From NCBI GenBank assembly GCA_019321725.1, contig CM033123.1, positions 15,488,925-15,552,924 on the forward strand: a stretch of DNA of 64,000 nt, in the 5' to 3' direction. The DNA comes from Paulownia fortunei. Its lineage: Eukaryota > Streptophyta > Magnoliopsida > Lamiales > Paulowniaceae. Positions 33,978 through 47,880 of the stretch are shown piece after piece. The notes beneath the pieces are model-generated. The model saw nothing but the letters and a program-made list of their open reading frames with translations. It did not search any database and was not told where the DNA came from. Position 1 is the first letter of the stretch; the number at the start of each line of letters is the position of its first letter. Made by a program: the position numbers and the translations under genes.

Positions 33978-35600
33978 ATTTAGGGGATGTTTGGTTTTAT
34001 CTCATTGAATATTCTCATTTTTAATGTTTTCAGACGAATTTTTGTAATGCCCCAATTTTTTTTTTTAGGAATTTCAAATTCCATTAATAGTCTTATATTG
34101 AGTATTTTTATTTTATTTTATCAAAGGGTATTAAAATTTTCGTTAAAAAGACTTTAATGTATATTTGTACTATAGCTGGACCAAGGACTACAAAATTATT
34201 TAATGTTCATAATAAAATAAGCCCAAAAGCCTACGAATTTTTAACTCAATTAAATAGTAAACCATTCTTTTACTCTCACGCCAAAGAAAAACAATTGCAG
34301 CATCCGCAAGTTGAGAAAATATAAGTAGGTATGAATCGAGTTTTTATTTTTAATATTCAAACTCATCTTATTTTTGTCTTATTTAATTTATTTATTTATT
34401 TTAATATATATATATATATATTTATGTAATATTATATTTTAAAAAATATTTTTTAATATTTTTAAAATTATAAAATTAATTTAGTAGGTCTAACCTAAAT
34501 TCAATAAATTTAAAAATATTAACGAGACAAGTCTCAAATTTTCACGACCCTAAATTCGCCTGTTGACATCATGCTAAAAAATGAAGAAAAAACAAGAGCG
34601 CGGGCGGTGGAGAAATCTCCTCATGTATTTGTTCACTCATAATCTATTGTTCAGATTACTTTAATTTAATAACAATGGTCAGATTGGATTAATGAATTAC
34701 CTTAACACTTTTATAATGTAAAGAAAGTAAATTTCTTGTCTAAGAATTCAGGCCTACGTCTAACATTCTCTTTCAGTGCGGTCGTGTCGTGTTCGAATTT
34801 TGGGACGTGACAGTTTTTGTTTTTTGATAATGATTTTTATGTGAAAATTAAAAATATATTTAAATATAATATAAAAAATTAATTTTATTGAATTAAGAAT
34901 AATATTATAATATAAAAAATAATAATTAACGAATTTAATTATTTTTTTATATCTCATCGATTAAATTATATTGTGTTGAATATTATTATTTAATTTATTA
35001 TGAATCTCAATGTAGAAGGAGAAATTAAAGTATTTTAAAATTAATAAACATCATAGCAAAATATAAATATTTGGGGTTCACTTTGACTAAATAGATATGG
35101 AGGTTTTGAATTGAGGGTTATTGATATGAAAATGAGAAAAAGTGGTGTTTTTGTTGAAGATGGGGAATCCAAAAAAACATGATTTCGACATTTCGAACAG
35201 TATAGACATGAGCATTTGGGAATGAAATCAAACGTGGCCTTAAAATCTGTTTGGTTTCATTTCCAAACAGCATATTCTCATTGCTTATTATTTAAAATTC
35301 TGAAAATATACGTGTTTTTATATACTTTTATTAGAAATTTCACTTAATTTCATTATAAAAAATAAAGTTAGAAATAAAAATAACATATCAAATACATTTT
35401 CAAATATATTAATATTTTATATTTTTTTATTAAGAAAATATAAATAAATATATATTTATTTTCAAATCTATATAGTCAATATAAAAAATAATAACTATAA
35501 TATATTTTTATTTTTACACGAAAATTTAGTAAAAAATTCTTAACTCGAAAATACTGAATACTAGAAAATGAGATTGAAACGAAACCAAACAAGCTCTTAG
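33978..35600. mobile_element. Two adjacent MITE-like elements
   Basis: TTTGGTTT-type ends recur in alternating orientation: AGGGGATGTTTGGTTTTATC at 33983, AATCAAACGTGGCCTTA ending at 35242, AATCTGTTTGGTTTCATTTC at 35245, and GAAACCAAACAAGCTCTTA ending at 35600. These pair as 33978-35242 and 35242-35600. Both are AT-rich with no transposase. Each internal end also carries ATTCTCATT. The larger one may contain further insertions. Confidence 0.5.
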
Positions 35601-36275
35601 TAGGAATGTGCATAGTTTGGTATGCAATCAAATCGTATTGATATCAAATCAAAAAATTTGATTCGGTATTCGGTATGAGTTTTTTTAATATTTCGGTATT
35701 TGGTGTTAGTTTTTTTAATATTTCGGTATTTGGTTCATGATCGATATCTTGGTCCGGTATACCGTACTGAATCAAATACCGATTTTTTTAAATATAATTT
35801 AGTAATTAATTATTTCATTAATTTAATGATTAATATTACCATTTCAATGATGTTATCTATTTATTTATTTATGTGATTATTCATGTTGTATTTATTTTTT
35901 ATTTGGAAGCTACGAGAGTTTAGTTGTATATATTAGTTGTAAATTATATAAAATAAGTTTTTTATTTTTATTTTTAAACTCGGTCTTATAATTACCCAAA
36001 TAAGTTCAGTTTTTTCAGATCAAAATAGTTTGATTCGATTTATTTTGATAATTTGCATATCGAATTCTTAACTATTTATTTTTTTTCTTTTTTCTTTTTA
36101 CAAAAAATTCGATTTATAGAAATTTATACCGAATCAATGGAAATATTTTCAATATTTACCGAACTGATCTATTTCGATTTGATATTCGGCACTTGTTATT
36201 ATGTTATTAGTGTGGTAAAGTTTTTAACAAATGAAAACCCCAAATATTCCATTCTAATTTGCATATGCTATTGAC
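35601..36275. mobile_element. MITE-like GGTATTCGGT-type repeat
   Basis: AT-rich sequence rich in TTCGGTATTTGG, GGTATACCG and ATTCGGTAT phrases, starting AGGAATGTGCATAG and ending near GATATTCGGCAC. The same style recurs at 32330-32440 and 47880-48320, so it is a dispersed non-autonomous family. Confidence 0.45.
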
Positions 36276-37139
36276 CGTGTGGGCTATGCACCTTTGTGAA
36301 CATTCACTAAAGTAAATAAGTCTTTTGCATGAAGAGGATATTTTAATTGCTTTTAATAATTAAAGACTTTAATCCTTGGAAGTTTCTAAGATATTTTGTT
36401 ACATGTGGCTAAATTATAAATACAAGTTGGTGCAAGTTCCCATTGTTTGAAATGGAATACCATAATACTTTTCAGTTTTCACACTCTAATTAATAAATGA
36501 TAATGGCAATTGGATCACCTTTTCATTAAATCAAAAACCTATTGTCCTTACCAAGTCCAAATTCTAGATATTTTTAGGCTTTCTAAGTGCTTGAGATATT
36601 TATTCTTCTTTATTTCCTTTTCTTTTTTATTGAAAATGTTGATAAGTCATGGGGATCCACAGGGAATAGGACAGTCATATTTTTGTATATACAATATCTT
36701 GTCACCTTATTTTATTATAAAAACATCTTAATAATTTTATTAAAATTTCATTTATTTTTTTAGTTGATTTGGGTTCTTTAATATGTAAATTCATATTATA
36801 TCCGATATAATATGTACCGAGTGTTTGACCTATAAAATAAAATACTTATTAATTAATCATATACATATTCTGTATTATCTACTCAATATAATATCCCAAA
36901 ACCTTGTAAATAAATAGGCTCACTTTTTCACTGATACCCTGGTGAATTAAAATTACTTTATTCAACATTAAATTTAATTAGATGTACTTATTCTGCGTTA
37001 CAAATGCTTCAAAAGTCTCTAAAATATAAATCCATGTAATATTTATATTTTGTTAGGGTCATTCTAGGTGGGCCCACGTCCCTCCATTACAATGATACTC
37101 CCATCGTCTATTCAAGGATTTCAAATTTTAGTGGTTGAG

Positions 37140-37175
<36 letters not shown>

Positions 37176-37646
37176 GTAATAAAACCAACACAAATTAAAT
37201 ATAATTAATGAATCCCATAAACAGATTCACACACTTATTTTGTTGTTATTGTGGAAATTGTGGAAACGCGTGTGAGAGTAGAAGCAAAGGGTGTAGTTCA
37301 TCCCATAATGTGAATTGCTATAGAAACACCCCAAATTTCCATCTGATGGGATCATCGATCGGACGGATAATACAGACAAAAGAATGATCACAAATAATTC
37401 AAACACACTGCTTTCTTTTGTGGAAGTCTTCGTCAACTCGGCTCGTGATTTCAACAACACTAGTGGACCTAAACCCATTACAACTTGTTCCAATTCATCA
37501 ATATTTCTACTAAAATATCACTTCAAGAATCACCAATTCCATATCCTAAGATATATACTTTGCATGTGTTCAACTAATATATATAGTGTGAGGAAAAACA
37601 TATGTATATTAAGAGAAATTAAAGCCATCAAATCACTGATACATCA
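36276..37646. promoter_or_regulatory. MLO upstream region
   Basis: No gene seen. It includes an (AAT)n microsatellite at 37138-37178. The last 150 bp (37500-37646) are the part duplicated at 16.4-16.65 kb, so the MLO leader lies here. No TATA box was assigned with confidence. Confidence 0.4.
37138..37178. repeat. (AAT)n microsatellite
   Basis: About thirteen ATA/AAT triplets, ending in one AGT variant, 470 bp upstream of the MLO start codon. Confidence 0.9.
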
Positions 37647-40600
37647 ATGGCCGGAGGAGGTGGAGGAGAGGAGGTGTCTTTGGAGTATACGCCTACGTGG
37701 GTGGTGGCGCTCGTCTGCACGGTCATCGTCGCCATCTCCTTGGCTGCTGAAAGAGTCCTTCACTATACTGGCAAGGTCAATTCAATATATCAACCATCTT
37801 TAGCTACCTAGTTTTCCACTTTATGCAAGTTGAGGTTATAGTTTGTAGTACTAGCACTAGCACTTTCTGTCAATCTTGATTGCTGTGGGGATATATATGT
37901 TAAATGGTATGATTCTTGCAGTTCTTGATCAACAAAAAACAAGGACCCCTTTTCGAAGCGTTGCTAAAGATTAAGGAAGGTATGTAATTAAACAAGGTAT
38001 GCAATTAGTTTTTAGATGTAAAAAAAAAAAAAAAACCACTAAGGGCCCTTTTTGATGATGCAGAGTTGATGTTGCTGGGATTTATATCTCTGCTGCTGAC
38101 TGTGTTCCAGAACAGAATAAGTTCGATATGCATCGCCAAGCACTTGACAAATGACTGGCTACCTTGCAAGAAGGAAACAGATGATGATGATGGTGGTGGT
38201 GGAAAATCCACTGCTCACTTTCACAGCAGCTTTTTCCCTTTCCTTCTTCCCGGTGGTGGTCGTCGCCTTCTTGCAGCAGCATCTGATGCTGCAGGTCACT
38301 GTGAAAAAGATGTACTTTTCTTAATCTCTGCATACTTGATTGGCTCAGTGGGATGTATATTCCTGTCACTGCAATTGCTTCACTTTCCTTGTTCTTAAAA
38401 CATTAGGTCTAATAGTATGCTCCTTTGGCTTTTCATCTTCAACATCTTGACTTGAAGATTTACTACAGTGGCTGGGGCTGAGTCCTATTGAGTAATTCAC
38501 TATCCATCAAACAGATTAGATTCTCGACTTAAGAAAAATATACTACAAGTTTAATGTTATAGGCTGCCTCCATGGCTGGAGAGATGGAATTCATGCTTCT
38601 GTGAATTACACAAGCCTTGATATATCATAATGTCAACGGGGCTATATGTGTCAAGGATTTGCCCCAACCCACAGGCCACTTCCAATAAGAAAGAGTTTAA
38701 ATTGAAAAGCTTTATGTTGCTGTGCTCAATAGTAATTTGTAATATATTTAACAAATGTTCAACAGTTCTCTTCTTGATTCTTGATTGTCAGGGTAAGGCA
38801 CCATTGTTGTCTCTCAAGGCATTGCATGATCTTCATATTTTCATATTTGTGCTAGCTGTGGTGCACGTCGTTTTCTCTGCTCTAACAATTCTGTTTGGAA
38901 GTTTAAAGGTAACTTCCACTCATGCTATATTTTCCAGATTTTCTTTTTTCAATTTTATGAGCATAATGTATGGAAATCTGCACTGCAGATACGCCAATGG
39001 AGACAATGGGAAGATACTATCCAGAAAAAGGAAAACGATCCAGAAGAAGGTAATCCATATTAACATCAACATCTGGTGTTTTTTAGTTGTGCATAAAGTT
39101 CATTAATGTGAAGTTACTGTCTGCAGGTCAGAAAACGAAAGTAACACATGTCCACCAGCATGATTTTATCAGGGCCAGGTTTCGGGGCTTTGGAAAAGAT
39201 TTAACTTTGTTAAGTTGGGTGGTAAGTCACGTTTCTTGATAAAACAGAACTTCTCTCTACCCCAAGATACATTATCCAGAGGACTACATACATATGAGGT
39301 ATACTGATATTGATCAGTTGTTTTGATTTTCAGCATTCTTTTCTAAAGCAATTTTACGGATCTGTTAATGAATCAGATTATACCACTCTCCGACTTGGCT
39401 TCATCATGGTATATAGGCCACTCTCTTTACTTCAAAACTTCATTTATGCTATCATGTTGCATATCGAACTCAATTTCAGGAATTGTTACTTTTCAGACTC
39501 ATTATAGGGACAATCCAAAGTTCAATTTTTACAAATACATGGTTCGTGCTCTTGAAAGTGATTTCAAGAAAGTTGTTGGAATAAGGTGAGTAGTTACAAT
39601 GAGCCATATACTAAATAGGCACTAGTCATTGGCCAAGATTTCATGTTAGCTGTCATCACTTGTGACTTGGGGTACATAGACTAATGAAAATCTTGACAAA
39701 AATTACAATATTAGCTGCCAATGCATAATTGCTATGCTAAACGTGTTCATTATTTAGGTTAATTTTGATAGTGAAGTATAGAGGAAATTGTTACAACAGC
39801 TAGGATTTTCAAATGCTTTGAACGACATACTGATTTTGTGTCACTTGCAGTTGGTATTTATGGATTTTTGTGGTAATTTTCTTGTTGCTGAACGTTAATG
39901 GTAAGATTTGATTGACTTTTTATTTTATCTTGTCTACTCTTGGATCGTTTCTGTCATTTTCCTGTAGGTGGTTTATAGATTCCAGACTTCATATGACCAT
40001 ATTCTTCTGCAGGTTGGCATGCATATTTCTGGATTGCATTCATCCCCTTGATAGTAAGAAATCCAAACTTTTCATTTTCTCCATTAATAAATGCATTCAA
40101 ATTTGACAAGCTTCTCCTGTAAAAAGTTTTATACTGATACAGAGATATTTGTTCTTCCCTTTTGATAGCTTTTGCTTGCTGTGGGCACTAAACTTGAGCA
40201 CATTATCACCCAATTGGCAGACGAGGTTGCCCAGAAGCATGTTGCTGTTACTGGGGAATTAGTGGTCAAGCCTTCAGATCATCATTTCTGGTTTAGTAAA
40301 CCGCGTCTTGTCCTTGTTTTGATTCATATAATTCTATTCCAGAATTCCTTTGAGATTGCAATTTTCTTCTGGATGCTGGTAAGGAGATCGTCTCATCTCT
40401 CCCATTCCTTAAATAATGGCAATAAACTTACCTATCTCATTGTTTTGACCATTTGAAAAACACACTGTGCTTCATAATTGACAGGTTATGTTCACTTTTG
40501 ACTCCTGCATCATGGGACAATTCGGTTATATAATCCCCCGACTCATAATAGGGTACATTTACCTCTCTTTTACACAGATATACACACACTCAGAAGCACA

Positions 40601-41047
40601 AACATGACATGAAAAATTGAAGTACAAAAGTGAATAATCTTATGCATGCATTGAATCCCTTTCCACAGGGTGGTGGTGCAGTTTCTTTGCAGTTACAGCA
40701 CCCTACCGCTATATGCTATTGTTGCACAGGTATCTGAGCTCTCACCAGAATTGCACTACTTCTTCCGTATTTGGACATAGGCTTAATTTTGTCTGACTTT
40801 TTTGTTTCTTGATTCCTGATCGAAGATGGGAAGCTCATTCAACAAGGCTATATTTGAGGAACATATACAAGTGAAGCTCACGGGATGGGCTGAGAAGGCA
40901 AGGAGGAATAAAGGCCAGAGAAAAGCTGCTGGTGGCTCAAGCCAAGTGGGCAGTAAAAAGTCTCCTTCCCCAGTTCCATCGGAAGCACTTGTCCAGGAGC
41001 CAACAATAGATGAACGCAGAGGCCTAGAAATCGATACTGCTAAATGA
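37647..41047 (+). CDS. MLO: MLO-like seven-transmembrane protein (MLO1/MLO13-like)
   Basis: Plasma-membrane seven-helix protein of the MLO family (calmodulin-binding, reported calcium-channel activity; members affect mildew susceptibility, root tropism or pollen function). Fourteen exons join in phase: 37647-37775, 37922-37979, 38064-38311, 38792-38908, 38989-39049, 39127-39221, 39334-39408, 39497-39585, 39851-39900, 40013-40053, 40169-40378, 40485-40552, 40669-40729 and 40826-41047, giving 507 residues. Family marks: SLEYTPTWVVALVCTVI, EELMLLGFISLLLT, LSLKALHDLHIFIF, NPKFNFYKYMVRALE, TKLEHIITQLADEV, VVKPSDHHFWF and, in the last exon, the calmodulin-binding region AIFEEHIQVKLTGWAEKARR. The N-terminus resembles AtMLO1, suggesting that clade by memory. 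Every intron is GT-AG. Its 5' end is copied at 15.9-16.65 kb and its 3' end at 50.5 kb. Confidence 0.96.
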
Positions 41048-42041
41048 GCATCCTTGTGTCAAGATTTAGACATGATTCTTAGATAGTGTATCATAACTGT
41101 TATCATACATTTATAGTATCATACTAAGTTGTCTGCAAGTGTTGATGATACAATTTTGTCAACTAGCAAAAGGTATTGGCCAAAAACTCAATATAAATGT
41201 AGCTGAAAACAGATAAATTAATAAATTCAGAAAGAAGTTGATAAAAACAACCAACCTGAGAGCATCGAGAACAATAACAATGAGGCGCTCGACTGCAGGT
41301 GTGGTCCAACGACTTCTGTTAGCAGAGAGACTCAGAAACATCCGTCGCATTGGCTAAATTGGGAAAGCCAGGGTTTAAAGCTTAAAGGCAACGTATCTAT
41401 GTACATTCAACAATAGAAGGTTCATGGTGTTTTAATTCCTGGCACAAGTAACTTGACCAAGGACAAATCAAGAGCAGCTCATCTATATATTTATTTTATG
41501 TTTGAAAAACTAACATAACTCTTTGAGATCCAACAAGATCTCATGTGACCATTGTTCAATATGCATTACAAATCGAAATTTCAACACCTTTTTTAACATT
41601 CAATAAATACTTATGTATGGCTTGATTAAAGCTCGTTCTACTTCAATAATAATTTGAGAATTCAACTCGATAAGAAATTCCAATTAAGTTTGAAAAACGT
41701 ACACGTTCGGCTTTACTCAATCTATACCCCATTCATGTATCAAGACTAGGAATATTTTCAATAATCAAATTAAATGTGGAAAATACAAGACTTGTTATAG
41801 TTGGACATATGTTTCGCCATAATAGTTAATAGGGCACACTTGTCATGATTCCAGCCATCATGATTATAGGCTGTGGCAAACTAACAAAAACCATACGGGG
41901 AAAATGATAAAGACAAGTACACAACGAAATTTGTCAGAATTCCAAGGTATTTAATCATTTTACAGCAAAACTACTACTACTACTAATAATAATGAAGATA
42001 AAAATGTGCTCATTAACACTAAATTCTATCAGCTGCTACAT
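41048..42041. other. Intergenic between convergent MLO and RabGGTB
   Basis: The two genes converge. A minus ORF at 41159-41350 (start MRRMFLSLSANRSRWTTPAV) has a GC-richer first 100 bp and a donor-like CTCAG|GTTGGT, so it could be an orphan first exon, but no continuation was found. The rest is AT-rich 3' flank. Confidence 0.35.
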
Positions 42042-45000
42042 TTATTTGCCAAGGAAAATTCTATTTACAGCATCAACTGGCAATGCATAAGCTGGATCTA
42101 TAGCTTTCAGTCCTGGATATTCGAGAAGTGAAAGACCTGAATTCACCAAACAAGAAAAGATTTGTCAAACAACATGATGTTGGAGAAATGAAGTTGACGT
42201 TGTCTAGATAACACACTAGAAAAGTAACAAATAGGATAAAGTTATGAGAAAGGCCAATAGCTCCAAGTCTTACCAGCAACACCAAAATAGGTGTGGAAGA
42301 CATCAACAGCATCATCTGGCCTATCTGAAATTCCTCCATTCTCCTTATCCTACATCATTAAAGTATATGGCAACACATATTTCTTACTTCATATGATGAG
42401 CGTTAATACTTGATTCTAGGAATAGAAATTTCAAACAAAAATTCATTTTCCAATCCCAGTTGTAACCTGACAATCCAAGATGAAGTTAACAAGCTTTTCC
42501 TTGTCAATCCAGTGAACTCTATCAATCATGATTAAGCTAGAAAGAACCCACCATGAGTAGCAGACCTGGATTTGGGAATGGACACTATATTAGAACCGTT
42601 TTTCTGAAGATTGTTTTTAGTTTTCCTTTGACAATAGAGTATTAACAAGGAAACAGTCACCCACATCAGGAAGCTTCTCAGGACGCCCATTTAGACCTCC
42701 AGATTTTACTTGTCGTTCACATAGCCACCATCCAAGGAGGTCCTTGTCAACATGATGTAGAGAACCAGTGATAGCAAGAGCTCCCACACAACAGAAAACT
42801 GCAAAAACAACGGAATGAAATGACTTCATAATATATTTGTTTTGGTTTGTTCAGGTTAAAGTTAAATTCAGTTAAGGGGCTCAGATCTTGTGCCGTTATA
42901 GTGTATGTACAGTGAGGTTTTATTTTCTGCAAAATGTCATTAACAATCAACATTTAATCATAGATACTCTACGTATGAATCTATTTCTAATATTTCTGGT
43001 TCTAATACTCTTCAATTTACTTTTGATCCTGTTAATGAGAAGAAGTTATAAGCAATAAAATGTTATAATATTATAGTAGTTCAGTCCTTTATGGAGTCTA
43101 TCCACCCCAGTTTGTTCTCCATAGATAATGGGAGAAGCTTGAATAATTACAATAAAAGAAGATGAGAGGCGTTTAGTAACTGGCATCAATTAGAGGGGGT
43201 GTCAGTTACACTTGCAACCACTGGAATTTAGATCAGGAACCTCCTTTCATTGGTGATTTTTTTAATTAACATTTAAGATTGCTAACCCAATAACTGAATT
43301 CAGAACAATAGAGTTTGCTTTTCAATATCATATTTACCTACTGGATGATCATGTACTTTTAAAATTTTCCAAACCAAAGTCCAATTAAGATAAATTTACG
43401 CATATACATCATAAATCCTTATGGTCATAGCCTAAATACAACCTCTCCTACCCATATTTTTTTCAAAAAGTTGGCTTATAAACCATACGTTCAATGCACA
43501 AGATAAAATAGATAATGATGGGTCAGAATCCATGTTCCAATTGTCTACGTAAAACTTTGCAGAATAACACTACTCAGATCAAATAATCAGAAGATTGTAG
43601 CAGAGGTCAATTATATTACCAAATGAAAGGTCCACCAGAAAAAACTAAAATATGAAAGCCAATTCAATTAAAGGGGAAGAATATAGGTCTTGAGTAAAAA
43701 GATGCTCAGAGTAAAAATTCATTCTAATCATCAAATGGATGGGATCAACTAACTCTTTTAATTTTCATGTCTTTCAAAGCAATGCACCAGCAAACTAAGG
43801 AAAAAAATATTTGTAGCCAACTCCTATCTTGGTCCCTCTTCAAGGGGCACGATCACGTAGGAAACTCATCACAGACCAACTGCAGATATAATATGGGGGC
43901 TCCCTAAATGTCCCTGGTATGTCTTTCAACCAAAGAACATGTTGCCATCGGTATTGCTTAATCTGATCATTTTTGTCCTAATTATCAATGGGAGTTTTTG
44001 TTCATTAGTTCCTGCACTAGGACCAAACCTTTTATGTTTTCCTTTTCTTCGGAAATGATAGAATTCCAATCACAATATTCAATGATGTTACTCAAGCTTA
44101 CAATCTATCAACAATAAAAACAATAACCACTGTAAAAGAGCATAAGTGTCCAACTAAGGCCTGCCAAATTGCAAGCCATTAACTTACACAACGGTCAACT
44201 AAAATATTACGGAAGCCACCCTGTCAGGTGCTTGGGAAGTCAAGTTTTCCAATACGACTATCCTGCACTAAATTCAGGCTCGTAAATACAGGGGAGCATT
44301 ACTATTTTTTAAATGCACGTTGGAAACTCTGATCACTGTTTCTGTCCGCATACTTTCACAAAAGGTGTTTGAAGGACATCCTGAGAAGATGGGCTTTAAG
44401 TACAATGGCAAATGGCTCTAGGGCAACTAGAATGCTTTATAGATTCTAATTCTCAGCTCATTGGCAGGAATGCTCTGTTAGATCTAGTTTAACCAAGTAC
44501 ATGCAGGCAAGGATCCTACTTTAATTTTAAACCTAAAAAGACCAGTAATTAATCCTTTTTTTTTAATCTCCTCGTTTTCTAATCTTCATCATACATTGGC
44601 AAGTATGCTCCTTGAGAGCATACATCATATATGCAAGTTTTGCTAATGAATACTTCATACTCTGCTTCATTATTTAAAATGAGTGTAAATATTTTTGATG
44701 TAAAAACAAAAATACTTTTGGTGGCAATATGCCCACCAATTTGCTCAACCAAATGCCACTTTGTCAGCTTTGAGCAATTGACTTAGCATTTCTTACACCA
44801 CTTCTCTATCATTAAAAGAAATCCAAAGACATTTGTGTTCTGTTTTTCTTCAGTTATTTGGTGAGTCAATTCATTTAAGATGCTATTCTACAAATAATTA
44901 ATATCAGTAAGCTATAACATGTAAAGTATTTTGTGTCTATAAACAATCCACAAGTACATGTAACACCTTAAGACATAAAACATACTTTGCCCAGCATGAG

Positions 45001-47294
45001 ATTCCGCTCCAGGTGTGCATCCAAATCCACCATCTAAATTCTTGCAACTAACAATGTACTTTACAGCTCTTTCCACATTTATTTTATCCAAGCGATGTAA
45101 TAGTGCGAGAGAGCATATTGAAATATAAGAAAACCTGAAAAAACAGTTAGCTTTGTTATTATGTTTCCACAAAATAGATCATTCCTATGCCGAAATTAAT
45201 AAGATAAAGATGGTAACAATTTTCCATTTAAGAAGGAACATAACATACAAAATAACGGGGAAATGAAGAATAAGAAAGAATACCTTGTATCTATTTCACC
45301 CCACATGTCACCAGAAAAGGATCCATCTTCATTTTGTAGGCTTGCAATATCTAGCCAGTAAGTTAAGTTTATTAACATACTAAATCGTTTCTTATTTTGA
45401 AATACATTAAAGAAAGGGATAACTTCACAGGAAGAAGAAACTGCAGGACGAAGCAACCGCAAGAGTCATCCATAATAACACCAGGTGATAATGCATATTA
45501 GCAACTACTGTCTGACACAGTTAACAGACAGGGAACTAATTTGATACTTTAACAAGGGCTTTAACTGTCTAGGTTTAACTCATAGAAGTCAACTTCAAGA
45601 ACTATCCTGAAGACCAAAAAAATAAATATTGAAAGATACAATTTGCAACCTTCTCGACATCAAGAACATCTATCCTGTCAAATAGTGCTAAAACCTGAAT
45701 AGCACTGAGTGTGTACAACACGTGGGGATCATGCCCTACATTACCACCAAAACCACCTGCACATGAACAAAGGCATGGCAAAGGATAAAACAAAATTTAT
45801 CAGAACCACATCATCCAAAATCAGAAGCTTGACTCACAGATAAGTACAAAACTGCTAAGGAGTTACTGCATTTGCCAACCAGAACAAAGTGGAAGAAAAC
45901 CAGACCGGTTAAAGCAATAAACAGATTGTTTTCCAGATAGACCTCTATTTGACTTGTATAAAATATAGCAAAAAATTCAATGCAAGAATACAAACCAGAT
46001 TCATGTTGGCACTGCATGACCCATGAAACAACCTCATCTGGATCCACTGCATCAAGCTTTCCTAAAACATCAAGAGTTGCCAATCCCCAATAAGCGCCAT
46101 TTAGCCTTAGATGCTCCATCACCACAGATTCAAAATCATCCTTCTTCTGGTATGGAAGGGTGCTGATATCATTAACAATGGAATACAAAACAAACAGTAA
46201 TAAAAACCACTACTACCATGTATAGAAGTTCTCCATTCTAGAAAATATTATTACCTTGCCAGAACAACATGACACCTCCTCAAAGTTAGTATATAAGAAA
46301 CAACATGACACCTCCTCAAGGTTAGTATATAAGAAAATGACTGGCATCAAACAAACTATTAATGGAATTATGCTACAAGATGTAACAAGTATTGGAGAAA
46401 CCATGTCCAGAAGTACTATACTTCACTTCTGATGGTGTAAACAAATATTTCTGAAGACACTTAGACACATTTGCAATACAGCTGGCATCACATAGGCACA
46501 TTGAGGATGCAGTAAATGTTGTAAAGTCTCTCGAGGCTCATTAAAAGAGACAATTGCAATGACAGTTGCATTTTGAGAATAAAATATAGGAACCAAGTAC
46601 AATACAGAAACCTTTAAATCACATCATGAAGTTAAAATCAGGTAGAAAAGAAGTATTTTAGGAGTGATCAGGTAAGAGGCTACAGGATTAAAATGACAAT
46701 TAAATTCAAGAGTTCTTTCTCTTCTCAATATAATGATATTCTATATTCTTACTACTGAACATTATATAAAACTCAAAAGTTTACCATCAAATTAAAATGA
46801 CTGACTTAGATAAAAGCAATGAATCTTAAAATTGAGAAGACAGTTCTCATTTATTTATGATATAAGTTAATCAGAAAACACCAACACATATGCATATTAG
46901 TTAAATCAAATAATTAGCTTAGGACTACCAGCACACTGAAAAAGCTCAACATGGAAAAGCAAAACTAAATTTGAACAAGCAAACTCAAAATGGACAAGAT
47001 TTATTAGGGGTTTTAAAATTTTAAGCACACTGCATAAGAGTTAATCACTTTGTGCGGAAAAATCAACAAGCAGAGCTCCATTTCATTCTTTTTTATCATG
47101 TCTCTCCTAAAGGTACCGAAAATAAAGTCTACAAGATACCGTGTCTCATTTCTTAAAGGTCCACAATGCTAAGGTTTTGTTCTATAAATACAGAGGAAAA
47201 AACAAAATTAGAAACAAAATATAATAAATATGAGGCATACCTTCTCAATTGATAAGATGTATTTAACATGATTTTCAATCTTGAGCTCACCCAT
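42042..47294 (-). CDS. RGTB: Rab geranylgeranyltransferase beta subunit
   Basis: Catalytic subunit of geranylgeranyltransferase II, which with the alpha subunit and REP attaches geranylgeranyl groups to Rab C-terminal cysteines in the cytosol, enabling vesicle traffic. Nine exons on the minus strand join in phase: 47241-47294, 45996-46146, 45640-45756, 45284-45350, 44986-45134, 42665-42798, 42467-42565, 42274-42349 and 42042-42136, giving 313 residues (family about 315). Prenyltransferase repeats: [72 protein letters not shown] and [15 protein letters not shown]. The zinc ligands D and C (DVCYSWW) and H (VFHT) are present. The start [14 protein letters not shown] sits right after a GACAG acceptor, so a leader intron is likely, with a leader exon ending at a CTGCAG|GTTTCT donor near 47641. 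Intron 5 is about 2.2 kb. Confidence 0.96.
46262..46340. repeat. Tandem duplication in RGTB intron 1
   Basis: AACATGACACCTCCTCAA followed by GGTTAGTATATAAGAAA-type sequence occurs twice, about 37 bp apart, differing by one base. Confidence 0.8.
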
Positions 47295-47641
47295 TCTGTC
47301 ATTAATCAGCAAACCAAACTTTAAAAAAAAAGGAAAAAAAACTAGAGCCCATAAAATTATTCGAAGTCAAACGATCTAGCATCCAATTTCTGATTAGCTG
47401 AAGTTACCACAAAGTCAATCAAATAGCATACAAATTTCCATTCCGATTCATTATCCGCTCAGCTTCTGAAAAGAACTTGAACATGAAAATTCGGAATTTA
47501 CAAATAGAAACTGATATCTGATTCAGATCAATATCCAACTTCTAGCAAAGTAGTAATAACCAAACCACATAAATATTAATCATTCAAGTTGACCAAATCT
47601 GTAAATATCAAGATAGGAGTAATTGTGCGAAGAGAGAAACC

Positions 47642-47880
47642 TGCACTCTTCGCCGGCTTAATCACAGTACCTTCGCCGGAAAAAAGTTTAACAGGTGAAA
47701 ATATAGCATACATTGCGGTGTGTTTAAAAGCATGAATGTTGGGCCAAGTCTTAGGGCCGATGTAGTAGTTTGGCGCGTTTGAATGGGTATGGGCTTCAAA
47801 AGTTTAGCCCATGGGTCAAAATAACAACACTTTTTTTTTGTGTGTTTGTGGGCTTTGTTTTTGGGACAAACAAATTGTGC
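47642..47880 (-). promoter_or_regulatory. RGTB leader exon and promoter region
   Basis: A donor-like CTGCAG|GTTTCT (minus) at 47641/47642 and less AT-rich upstream sequence fit a short non-coding first exon. GGGCC-type motifs occur upstream on the minus strand (47732-47762: TTGGGCCAAG, TAGGGCCGAT on +), as in many housekeeping plant promoters. Confidence 0.45.

Noticed and set aside
38557..38754. 65-codon minus ORF in MLO intron 3
   Set aside because: Lies in an intron, opposite strand, no motif.
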